Part shown: in pieces, positions 8,412 to 16,801 of the stretch | Numbering within the stretch: position 1 is the stretch's first letter | How the letters are laid out: the number at the start of each line of letters is the position of its first letter | Source: Ignavibacteriales bacterium | GTDB lineage: Bacteria; Bacteroidota; Ignavibacteria; UBA10030; UBA8401 | DNA: 35,233 nucleotides | Assembly (NCBI GenBank): GCA_026390635.1 | Contig: JAPLFO010000145.1 | Span: forward strand, 1 to 35,233 | Direction: 5' to 3' | Program-made: the position numbers and the translations under genes | Notes under the pieces: generated by a model | Told to the model about the DNA's origin: nothing | What the model saw: the letters and a program-made list of their open reading frames with translations, nothing else | The model's database searches: none

Positions 8412-9881
8412 TTACAGCTTTCCGACACACTCGATCAGGTATTCCACGCTGGGACGATCCTCCGTCATTTGTCCGATATATTTGAACCGCAGAATTCCTT
8501 TCTTGTCGATGATAAATGCCGAAGCCATGTTCTGTTCGGACGTGACCCCATCCCAGAAATTGACGAACAGTTTCAACTGCTTCGAGAGCGTCCGGTCTCC
8601 ATCAACAAGCACTGGAAACGGTGTTGGCGCTTCGCCCTTTTTCACGTCAAACTTTTGGGGAAAGTGTTTTGCTGCCCACTGCGCATATTCTACCTGCACC
8701 ATATTGCCGTCTGCAGGATCCGGAGGGGTCTTGGTTCTCTCCAGCGTTTGAAGAGCATCGGGAATCTTGTCAAACCAGTCTGCAATTTTCTCCTTTGTAT
8801 ACGGCATCACAAAGACAATTTCCAGATCATTCTTCTTTCTGATGGATTTGCTCTTCTCAAGCTGGGCCAGTTCAAGATATTGATAGACGCAGTACGGACA
8901 CCATACTCGTCCCACCCAGCCCCGGGGAAATACGAGAAGAATATTTTTGCCCCGGTGATCAGAGAGTTTAAAGTCGCCACCGCTGTACACCGGAAGCGTG
9001 AAATCGATCATCGGTTCTCCGGCAATCGCGGGCAAATATACCGTCAACGGCTGATTCGCTTTGGGCACAACAATAGAGTTGACAATTCGCCACTGCTTGC
9101 CGCTTTTATAGAGCTGCAGATATTCGGTAGTCGACATCACCTCTGCCTTCACGACTGCCAGCCCATCCATCACATCCTGAAGTTTCACGTCGTACGAACG
9201 GGCGCTTTCATCCTGTTTGCCGATACGTGCCAGCGCATTTTCTACGATGGATTCGTATCGTTGCCTCTGCAGTGCCGGCTTGCCGGTCTGCAGTATTTTT
9301 GTAAGAGTGACTTTGTTGAAATCCTGATCAAGAACACCCTCCAGCTTTTTTGCATCGGCGGAAAAGAGGCCGTCGAGGTAGGCAAGCCCTGTCTCTTCGA
9401 TGGCGCCGCGCTCTTCTTCTGCCTTCACTCCTTTCCACCGGGCTGCAGCAGCTGGCCCTCCGTTCCAGAGAACGTTCACAATCTTCCACTGATCGCCGAT
9501 TCTCACAAGCTGGAGATAATCGTTGAAATTGGCCGAGGTGACTTTCGCATTTGCAGCATCGCCGTCTATCGAAAGAACATTTACTTCCAGATGACGCGCA
9601 CTGTCCGCCAGAAGTCCGGCCTTTGCACTCGTCAGTTCGATCAATTGGGAATATGTTGTATAGCTCTGGGCATCCCGTCCTGTCCGCGCGATGAAGCGAG
9701 GGAAGGATTTATTCAGGTCGGGATGAATCGCTTTCTCCATTCTTCCGGCGTCTCCCGAATAGAATCCCTCTGCATAATCGAGAGCCGCACGTTCAATGGC
9801 AGCTTTGTCCGGCCGAAGAGAAGCGTTCTGGGCAAAGACCAGGAACAATGGAAAAATTACAGCTACGAGAATTTTTTTCAT
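8412..9881 (-). CDS. exported protein with two tandem NTF2/lumazine-binding-2-like domains fused to a redoxin (AhpC/TSA-like) domain
   Basis: Two repeats of AIE..LxYxxGxxSxDAxxxExxxxxDxNK...YLQL...QWxIVN; C-terminal MIDFTLPVYSGGDFKLSDHRGKNILLVFPRGWVGRVWCPYC. Confidence 0.75.
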   Translation of the reverse strand: MKKILVAVIFPLFLVFAQNASLRPDKAAIERAALDYAEGFYSGDAGRMEKAIHPDLNKSFPRFIARTGRDAQSYTTYSQLIELTSAKAGLLADSARHLEVNVLSIDGDAANAKVTSANFNDYLQLVRIGDQWKIVNVLWNGGPAAAARWKGVKAEEERGAIEETGLAYLDGLFSADAKKLEGVLDQDFNKVTLTKILQTGKPALQRQRYESIVENALARIGKQDESARSYDVKLQDVMDGLAVVKAEVMSTTEYLQLYKSGKQWRIVNSIVVPKANQPLTVYLPAIAGEPMIDFTLPVYSGGDFKLSDHRGKNILLVFPRGWVGRVWCPYCVYQYLELAQLEKSKSIRKKNDLEIVFVMPYTKEKIADWFDKIPDALQTLERTKTPPDPADGNMVQVEYAQWAAKHFPQKFDVKKGEAPTPFPVLVDGDRTLSKQLKLFVNFWDGVTSEQNMASAFIIDKKGILRFKYIGQMTEDRPSVEYLIECVGKL

Positions 9882-10042
9882 GATACACCTCCAAGATTTT
9901 GGGATGAATATAGGCGATTTCAGCGTTCTTTTGCTGGTCTAGCCGGCAGGAAGTTGTGGGGCTCTCTAAAGAGTCACCGGCATCGGTGGGAGAAAGAGAA
10001 AATGGTACGCTGTCAGCGCTCCGGGACTGCAATAAATAGGTG

Positions 10043-11392
10043 TCAGTAAATCCGATTTGCTTCAATCACCTTCCTGTACCAATCGGCGGAGTCCTTCAGT
10101 GTTCTTTCTTGCGTTGCGAAGTCGACGTACACAAGGCCAAAGCGCTGCGTCATGCCGGCTGCCCATTCAAAATTGTCAAGCAGACTCCAGTGGAAATAAC
10201 CGCGCACATCGGCGCCGTCTGCCACCGCATCTCCCAGACGCGTCAGGTAACTGCGGAGAAATGCAATCCGTTCGGGATCGTGCACGCAGCCATCGACCGA
10301 AACACGATCATCATTGGACATTCCGTTTTCAGTGACGTACAGCGGAATGTGGTAGCGTTCGGTGAAGAATCGCGACGTCCAGTAGAGTGATTCCGGCACG
10401 ACGTACCAGTTGAATGCCGTGACCGGATGATCTTTTGCAAACGGAACCTCGCGAAATCCGCCGCCCCGTTCCGCTGCGATTTTTATTCCCGAATATGTAT
10501 TGAATCCCATGAAATCAACCGGTTCGTGGATCACCCGAAGATCTGCGGCAGCACCGGCCGGCAGAAATTTTCCGTACCGTTCCCGACCGTCTTCGGGATA
10601 GGATCCAAGCAGGATGGGATCCATCCACCATGCATTGCTGAATTCCAAATCGCTGCCAACCGCAAACGTCGCGGCTTTCGCTGCGCGTACGTCATCATCT
10701 GCCGGACTTGCCGGCACCATCGCCGAACCGACGAATGCAAATCCAATTTTCGTCTGCGCATCCGAAGCAGCCCTGACTGCTTGCACAGCAGTCCCGTGCG
10801 ACAGGAGGACGTGGTGGGCGGCGCAGATATATTCTTTTTCAGACCAATGGTTCCCGGGTGCGTGAATTCCCTGCACACTGCCGTACTTGAGAAATATTGT
10901 CGGCTCATTGATTGTTATCCAATTCTTCACACGGTCACCCAGATGCTTTGTCATTACGTGCGCGTAGTCGGCAAACCATCCGGCAGAATCCCGCTGCAGC
11001 CATCCGCCCCGTTCCTGAATTCCCAGCGGAAGATCCCAGTGGAACAAGGTGGCATACGGCGTGATTCCTGCCGCAAGTAATTCATCCACGAGGGAACTGT
11101 AGAAATCAATTCCCTGGTGATTGATCTGCCCGGTTCCCGACGGAAAAATCCGCGCCCATGAAATCGAAAACCGGTACGCCTGCAGACCGATTTGTTTCAT
11201 CAACTGCACGTCACCGCGAAAGTGATGATAGTGGTCGCATGCGATTTCGCCGGTGTCACCATTGGGAATTGCTCCGGGTGTGCGGCAAAATTCATCCCAG
11301 ATGGAAAGGCCTTTGCCATCTTCAAACGCGGCGCCTTCAATTTGATATGCGGATGTCGCCGCACCCCAGACAAAGTTTTTCGGAAATGTCAT
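10043..11392 (-). CDS. bgl: GH1 beta-glucosidase
   Basis: MTFPKNFVWGAATSAYQIEGA, WITINEPTIF acid/base and LYVTENGMS nucleophile motifs; start trimmed to the canonical MTFPKNF. Confidence 0.93.
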   Translation of the reverse strand: MTFPKNFVWGAATSAYQIEGAAFEDGKGLSIWDEFCRTPGAIPNGDTGEIACDHYHHFRGDVQLMKQIGLQAYRFSISWARIFPSGTGQINHQGIDFYSSLVDELLAAGITPYATLFHWDLPLGIQERGGWLQRDSAGWFADYAHVMTKHLGDRVKNWITINEPTIFLKYGSVQGIHAPGNHWSEKEYICAAHHVLLSHGTAVQAVRAASDAQTKIGFAFVGSAMVPASPADDDVRAAKAATFAVGSDLEFSNAWWMDPILLGSYPEDGRERYGKFLPAGAAADLRVIHEPVDFMGFNTYSGIKIAAERGGGFREVPFAKDHPVTAFNWYVVPESLYWTSRFFTERYHIPLYVTENGMSNDDRVSVDGCVHDPERIAFLRSYLTRLGDAVADGADVRGYFHWSLLDNFEWAAGMTQRFGLVYVDFATQERTLKDSADWYRKVIEANRIY

Positions 11393-11396
11393 CGTT

Positions 11397-14300
11397 CTAT
11401 CGTAACCGTACTGTTGCAGGAAGTTGTGAGAGAGAAATATAGCCATTGCGCGGTTCCGTGCGCACTCCGTCAATCGCCGCACTCTGTAATGGACGAGGAA
11501 GGAGCGTTACGGGAACAAGAATGGCGCGGCAATTGGATTTCAGATGACCTTGAATGTGGATTGTCACGTTGGCCGAATCGGAGGACACGGTGTATGAAAT
11601 CTCGCCGTAGTGTGTCGGCAGATGCTCAACGCTCAGACCAGAGCGGATCCATTCATCTTTAAGTCCGGCACCGATCACAACGGAGCGGGCATCATCATTT
11701 TCATAGGCAAAAAGTGCACGCACTGCGTTAATGTAATCGGACCCTACCCAGGTGTGCGGCATGTCTCCGATAAATTGTGCGCGCCGCTCATTGTTCCAAA
11801 CCACTTCTGCCCAATGATTCCATCCGTGCGGCCGTTGATAGTTGAAAAACCACTCGAGTGCAGTATGCGTCCGTTCCTTCCACCCAAGATACAAAAATGA
11901 GCCGGTGGTGCGAATCTCATACGGAGTGTAGACATTCCAGGAAGCAGGACTTGCAGCGCGCTGTTGAAACCAAGTGTAGTACTTGTCGAATGTCCGCCGG
12001 AACGCTGCACTCAATTCTCCGTCCATCTCGCCGCATGGAAAGAGCGCGATGGTTGTCGATGTCGGATCAAAGTCTCCCAATTCGACACAACCAGGCACAT
12101 AGTCGATGTTGTGGTTCTTCATCGTGACAGTGATGGATCGGTAGAGATCCGATCGAAACGCTGAAGCGAGGCTGTCGTAGTATTGCGCCGTTCCAGGATC
12201 GCAGACAATATGCGCTACCGCTGCCGCATCTTTGAATCCTTTGAGCGAGAAGAAATCGTCCCAATAGGAATGCATCGGTTTGGCGGAGTATCCTTCATGG
12301 CTGATCGATTCGGTTAACAGGCCGTAGCAGGCGCGCTGTTCCGCACTTCCGCTGCGATACTTCTCTGTCATTCGTTGACTGCGAAGCTGCTGCATATAGC
12401 CGACGGCGGCTTTGATATTCAGCCATCGGGCGCGCAGAAATGCTGTGTCGCCGGTAAAGCGGAAATACTCCATGCATGCAAAGATGAGCTCGCCGTGACT
12501 GTCGTTTTCAGGAACAGGATCCGGTCCACGCCGGTCGACAACACACGGCACCATTCCATTTTCGTATTGATAGGATGAATACCACGATACAAATTCCTTC
12601 ACATCTGCCGAAATCCCCATTTTCAGCAATGCCGACGACGTCAGACAGCCGTCACGAATCCACGAGCGCTCATACGAGCGAGATCCGGGTTGAAATCCCA
12701 CATCATCTTTGTTGATCAATACGTACGCGAGATTGGAACGGAGAATATCCACATACCGCTGCGCATCCGGCGGCACAGAGAAACTCACTCTATTTAGCAG
12801 CGCCTTCCAGATCGCAACAACCTCTGCATATCGTTCATCAAACAGCTCCGGCGTCGGCGGCTGCGTGCGCCATTCATCCGCTTCGGGTGTGAACGGAACC
12901 GCCGCAACAACAACGAATGAATCAGCCGGTGCAATGTCAAATTGATATGTGAATGCTCCAGAGGCGAATCCCTGCGGATCGACTGCTGTCACCGCCGAAG
13001 AAGGCGCGTCGATATGCTCCGAGATTTCTCCCTGATCCATGGACCACGCCGAACCTGTCGGTGTGCCGGAGACGGTAACTGCTTTCTCTCCTACATATGC
13101 GCGGCTGCCGTCGATGTGCAATGAATCAATACGGGCAGCACCGCCTTCAAAATTCAGCCACTGGTAGGACGGATTTACCTGATACGGCCTGAGTGCAAGA
13201 ACAAATAAGCCTTGCTGGCGGCGTGGGCTATGGTTGCAAAGTACGTAGCGTGCAAGCAGTGACGATTGGTGCGGAGCCCCCGACGCAATGAGCGTCACCG
13301 CAAGGGAGAGACTGTCGTATTTTCTTATGACGGTCGGGATGGGAAGATAGTTGTCTGCCAGCGATTGTTCGTTTGTTCCGTTTGCCCATGTCAGGATATA
13401 GCGGCCGTTGTTCAGGACGATAAACGGTTCCACGGAAAATTGCTGCTTGTCAACCTCGAAGGCTCCGTCTTCATTGAACAATGCTTCCTTCGGATCCGAT
13501 GCTACACCGACTATCGTCCAATAGGATGCCTCGCGGGAAAAATATCGCGGATACAGTCCGCGTTCAGCTGAGGCAGCAAGATGTTCTATGAAATGATTGC
13601 GTGTGGACAATGATTCACTCGGAACGACTGCAATCCGATGCAGCCGGTACGGTTTTCCGTCTCTGCTTCGATGCATTGCCAGACGAAGAACTCGAAACTC
13701 CGACTCCGGAGTAAAAAGGAGAACCTCTCCGCCCTTTCCATCCCGAATGGATTGAAGTGTGTCGTACGCAGCGCCATCGACGGATCCGAGAACGTCATAC
13801 GTTAGTCCCTTTGTCCGTTTATCCCAGCCGAGCGCAATGCCGCCGGCTTCCTGCCGGTAGCCATAATCGATCTCGTACCATTCTTCCCCGCCGGATTTGC
13901 TTATCCACGAACCTTTGTTGTCCGGGGTCAATCCGGCAACGAGAGATTTCTTTCCGGTATTCGACGAGGCGCGCACAATCGGCATCGGAGTTTGTACGGG
14001 CGGCAATGGAATCGGCGTCAATTGAATGTCATCGATCCAGACACTGCCGCTCCCGCCGGATCCGGCAGTGACAACAATTTCCAACCGCCGGAGTCTGTCA
14101 GGAGACACTGCAGGTGCCGGTCCCCACGCAAATCCAAGATGGCGTTTTTTTATCCGGATGCGCTTCCACAGCGTGGGGTAGGAGTAGTTCTTGTTGTTCA
14201 CCCACCAGATGTTTTCACCCGCAGAATCGCTGCTGATCTTCACTTCGAAATTATTGACGGGGACTGTTGCACGGAGGAGAAACGACAATTCGTAATTCTG

Positions 14301-14681
14301 TGGCAGTGGAACATCAAAATTGCGGAACACGCCTCCGTATCCCGATCCTTTTGAAAACGAAACATCGAATCGCAAAGCACCGGCATCAGGCCGATGTGCA
14401 ACGATGACGCCGGCGGATTGGAATGTTTTCCAGGAAGACAGCTGATCACAGGCATCAAGAACAATGGTGCGAGGCTGTTCTTGGGAAAACAGAGTGGGTG
14501 GAACCAATATCGCGATTGAAATCCCAACGAGAAAAGAGAGCCACAGAGAACGCAGTCCAGAGGATCTCGAAGGATGCCGCAGGCATCCTTTGGAAGAAAA
14601 AGAAGAGAACACAGAGGACGGTTTGAAACCGCTCTTTGGGAGGTTGCAAGGCCGTGAGAGATTATTAGTGCCGCATTTCAT
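11397..14681 (-). CDS. large multidomain exported protein: CBM-like domain, F5/8C (discoidin)-like domain, C-terminal six-hairpin glycosidase-like catalytic domain
   Basis: LDACDQLSSW... beta-sandwich; GGEEWYEIDYGY...discoidin-like; SYERSWIRDGCLTSSALLKMG, NDSHGELIFACMEYFRFTGD six-hairpin/glucoamylase-like motifs. N-terminus uncertain (ATG at 14681, or GTG near 14605). Confidence 0.7.
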   Translation of the reverse strand: MKCGTNNLSRPCNLPKSGFKPSSVFSSFSSKGCLRHPSRSSGLRSLWLSFLVGISIAILVPPTLFSQEQPRTIVLDACDQLSSWKTFQSAGVIVAHRPDAGALRFDVSFSKGSGYGGVFRNFDVPLPQNYELSFLLRATVPVNNFEVKISSDSAGENIWWVNNKNYSYPTLWKRIRIKKRHLGFAWGPAPAVSPDRLRRLEIVVTAGSGGSGSVWIDDIQLTPIPLPPVQTPMPIVRASSNTGKKSLVAGLTPDNKGSWISKSGGEEWYEIDYGYRQEAGGIALGWDKRTKGLTYDVLGSVDGAAYDTLQSIRDGKGGEVLLFTPESEFRVLRLAMHRSRDGKPYRLHRIAVVPSESLSTRNHFIEHLAASAERGLYPRYFSREASYWTIVGVASDPKEALFNEDGAFEVDKQQFSVEPFIVLNNGRYILTWANGTNEQSLADNYLPIPTVIRKYDSLSLAVTLIASGAPHQSSLLARYVLCNHSPRRQQGLFVLALRPYQVNPSYQWLNFEGGAARIDSLHIDGSRAYVGEKAVTVSGTPTGSAWSMDQGEISEHIDAPSSAVTAVDPQGFASGAFTYQFDIAPADSFVVVAAVPFTPEADEWRTQPPTPELFDERYAEVVAIWKALLNRVSFSVPPDAQRYVDILRSNLAYVLINKDDVGFQPGSRSYERSWIRDGCLTSSALLKMGISADVKEFVSWYSSYQYENGMVPCVVDRRGPDPVPENDSHGELIFACMEYFRFTGDTAFLRARWLNIKAAVGYMQQLRSQRMTEKYRSGSAEQRACYGLLTESISHEGYSAKPMHSYWDDFFSLKGFKDAAAVAHIVCDPGTAQYYDSLASAFRSDLYRSITVTMKNHNIDYVPGCVELGDFDPTSTTIALFPCGEMDGELSAAFRRTFDKYYTWFQQRAASPASWNVYTPYEIRTTGSFLYLGWKERTHTALEWFFNYQRPHGWNHWAEVVWNNERRAQFIGDMPHTWVGSDYINAVRALFAYENDDARSVVIGAGLKDEWIRSGLSVEHLPTHYGEISYTVSSDSANVTIHIQGHLKSNCRAILVPVTLLPRPLQSAAIDGVRTEPRNGYISLSQLPATVRLR
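14553..14596 (+). repeat. interspersed palindromic repeat, copy R1
   Basis: CAGTCCAGAGGATCTCGAAGGATGCCGCAGGCATCCTTTGGAAG; AAGGATGCC-GCA-GGCATCCTT stem. Confidence 0.85.
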
Positions 14682-14780
14682 GTTATATAGAAATATCCTG
14701 GAGCATTCGTATAAAATATTCACTCTGCGTTCTCGTGTTTTTTCTCTGCCCGCTTCGCCGAGCTCCGCGAGGCGAGTGTT

Positions 14781-14827
14781 CTTCCGAATGATGCCTGCGG
14801 CATCATTCGAGATCCTCTGGACTGTGG
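14781..14827 (-). repeat. interspersed palindromic repeat, copy R2 (inverted relative to R1)
   Basis: Reverse complement reads GCCACAGTCCAGAGGATCTCGAATGATGCCGCAGGCATCATTCGGAAG. Confidence 0.88.
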
Positions 14828-14844
14828 CAATATTCTTCTTTCTA

Positions 14845-15702
14845 CTATTCGTCTGCACAGAGGGGCCCAACCTGCGATAAGGCATTACTCTTTCCCACCA
14901 TGATGCCGCGCACGTAATGCCGTTGGAAGACAAGAAACAGAATCATCACAGGCAGAATCGTTATCACAGAACCAGCCATCATGAGCTCCAGATCCAGAGC
15001 ATGTTCTCCCATCAGATTTGCGAGCGCAACGGGAAGTGTATAGCGGGAATCATCCGTCATAATAATCAACGGCCACATGAAATCGTTCCACGTTCCCATG
15101 AATGTGAAAAGAGCAAGCGTATAGAGAATTGGACGGCAGAGAGGCAGAATGATCGATCGATAGATTTTGAATTCACTCGCTCCGTCAATCTGAGCGGCTT
15201 CAATAAAGCTGTCGGGAATGGAACCGGCGAATTGGCGGATCAGAAATATTCCAAAGATGCTTGCAAGTCCCGGAATGATTGCTCCCATATAGGTATTGAC
15301 GAATCCGAACGTTTTCAGCAAGAGGAACAACGGCAGCATGGTCACCTGTGCGGGCACCACCATGCCGCTGAGCAGAAAGCGGAACATCGAATCGCGTCCT
15401 TTGAATCTGAATTTTGCAAATGCGTATCCCGCCATGGAATTAAAGAAAAGTGAAATAATCGTTACAGCGCCCGCCACGATCATAGAGTTGATAAAATAGC
15501 GTCCCATCTGCAGCCGATCTGCCAGCGCACGATAGTGTTCCAGCGTGAAACGCCCGGGTATGAATGGCGGAGGAAAAGAACTTGCCTCGCCCGGTGCCAT
15601 GAAGGACGCGGACAACATCCAGAGCACTGGCGTCATTGTCACAAGCGCCACAACAATCAGGCCCGCATGCAGAAGAATAGAAGAAGGACGGAGGCGTTTC
15701 AT
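14845..15702 (-). CDS. ABC sugar transporter permease, MalG type
   Basis: EAAQIDGASEFKIYRSIILPLCRPIL EAA motif; start MKRLRP overlaps upstream permease stop by 4 bp. Confidence 0.92.
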   Translation of the reverse strand: MKRLRPSSILLHAGLIVVALVTMTPVLWMLSASFMAPGEASSFPPPFIPGRFTLEHYRALADRLQMGRYFINSMIVAGAVTIISLFFNSMAGYAFAKFRFKGRDSMFRFLLSGMVVPAQVTMLPLFLLLKTFGFVNTYMGAIIPGLASIFGIFLIRQFAGSIPDSFIEAAQIDGASEFKIYRSIILPLCRPILYTLALFTFMGTWNDFMWPLIIMTDDSRYTLPVALANLMGEHALDLELMMAGSVITILPVMILFLVFQRHYVRGIMVGKSNALSQVGPLCADE

Positions 15703-16601
15703 TGCATCCTCCGTTGGAGCGCCATTTGCAGCAACGTAAATATCAGGATCACAACAAACAGCACAAAAGCGATGGCCGCCGCAAATCCCATATTCCACCA
15801 GCGAAAGCCCTGCTCATACATCAACAGGACAATGCTCATTGTAGAATTGAGCGGGCCGCCCTGTGTCATTACATACGGTTCGGCGAACAATTGAAAGTAG
15901 CCGATGATTGTAATCATCACGACAAACACGCTGGTCGGCGTCAGCATGGGAAGCGTAATATCCACAAACTGCCGCCATGCGTTTGCGCCGTCCATGTGCG
16001 CAGCTTCATACAACTCATCCGGGATGTTTTGAAGACCTGCGATGAATATCAGCATGTTATATCCAAAGCCCTTCCACACGGCGAGCACAATAATTGCCGG
16101 CATGGCGATCGCCGGATTCCCGAGCCAGTCGATCGGCGCAATACCCGCAAACGACAGAAGATAATTGAGAATTCCGTGCGCAGGATGATAGAGATAGCGC
16201 CACACCACCGCGACAGCGACAAGGCTGGTGACTACCGGCAGAAAGAAGATGGTCCGGAACAATGGCTTAAAACGGGTCAGTTTTGCGTTGACCATCAATG
16301 CCGTGCCGAGCGATACGGCCACCGACAACGGTCCGCCAACGAGAACAAAATAGAATGTGTTCCTGAGAGCCGACCAGAAGATCGGCAGCTCAAAGATGCG
16401 CCGGTAATTTTCGAACCCGATGAAGCGCACGACACTCAGATCGCCAAGCGCGTAAATGTCAAAATCGGTGAAACTCATTACGAGCGCACTTAATACCGGG
16501 ACAACAAAAAAAACGGCGATCGCTGCAAGGGATGGCGAGAGGAACAGCCATGCTGCGGCGGTGCGATCGACAATCCGGCGATATGATTTTTCAGTGCTCA
16601 T
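15699..16601 (-). CDS. ABC sugar transporter permease, MalF type
   Basis: YEAAHMDGANAWRQFVDITLPMLTPT EAA motif, 6 TM-like segments. Confidence 0.92.
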   Translation of the reverse strand: MSTEKSYRRIVDRTAAAWLFLSPSLAAIAVFFVVPVLSALVMSFTDFDIYALGDLSVVRFIGFENYRRIFELPIFWSALRNTFYFVLVGGPLSVAVSLGTALMVNAKLTRFKPLFRTIFFLPVVTSLVAVAVVWRYLYHPAHGILNYLLSFAGIAPIDWLGNPAIAMPAIIVLAVWKGFGYNMLIFIAGLQNIPDELYEAAHMDGANAWRQFVDITLPMLTPTSVFVVMITIIGYFQLFAEPYVMTQGGPLNSTMSIVLLMYEQGFRWWNMGFAAAIAFVLFVVILIFTLLQMALQRRMQ

Positions 16602-16623
16602 TCAACTCAATAATAAAGATTGA

Positions 16624-16670
16624 CCACAGTCCAGAGGATCTCGAATGATGCCGCAGGCATCATTCGGAAG
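16624..16670 (+). repeat. interspersed palindromic repeat, copy R3, between solute-binding protein and MalF-like genes
   Basis: CCACAGTCCAGAGGATCTCGAATGATGCCGCAGGCATCATTCGGAAG. Confidence 0.88.
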
Positions 16671-16694
16671 AACACAGAGACACTAAGCGGTCAT

Positions 16695-16739
16695 CGAGCA
16701 AAGCCGAGATGGCCGCATCGGGCGCCTCGGCTTCGCTCG
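16695..16739. repeat. second inverted repeat in the SBP-permease gap, 14-bp arms (13/14 paired)
   Basis: CGAGCAAAGCCGAG ... CTCGGCTTCGCTCG, 17-nt loop. Confidence 0.8.
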
Positions 16740-16801
16740 GCGTCCGACAAAACGAAATGCCCTGATGAATCTTCTCCGTGGGAAAAATCTTTTCCTTTGC
16801 A

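Noticed and set aside
9977-9992. CACCG-GCAT-CGGTG small hairpin between GH1 and redoxin genes
   Set aside because: Only a 5-bp stem, no tract or conservation evidence.
8469-10049. 526-aa + strand ORF antisense to the redoxin-fusion gene
   Set aside because: Low-complexity, Cys/His/Arg-rich translation without recognisable motifs, fully overlapping a convincing gene on the other strand; a shadow ORF from codon bias.
15702-16493. 263-aa + strand ORF opposite the MalF-like permease
   Set aside because: Highly charged His/Arg/Asp-rich translation complementary to TM helices; shadow ORF.
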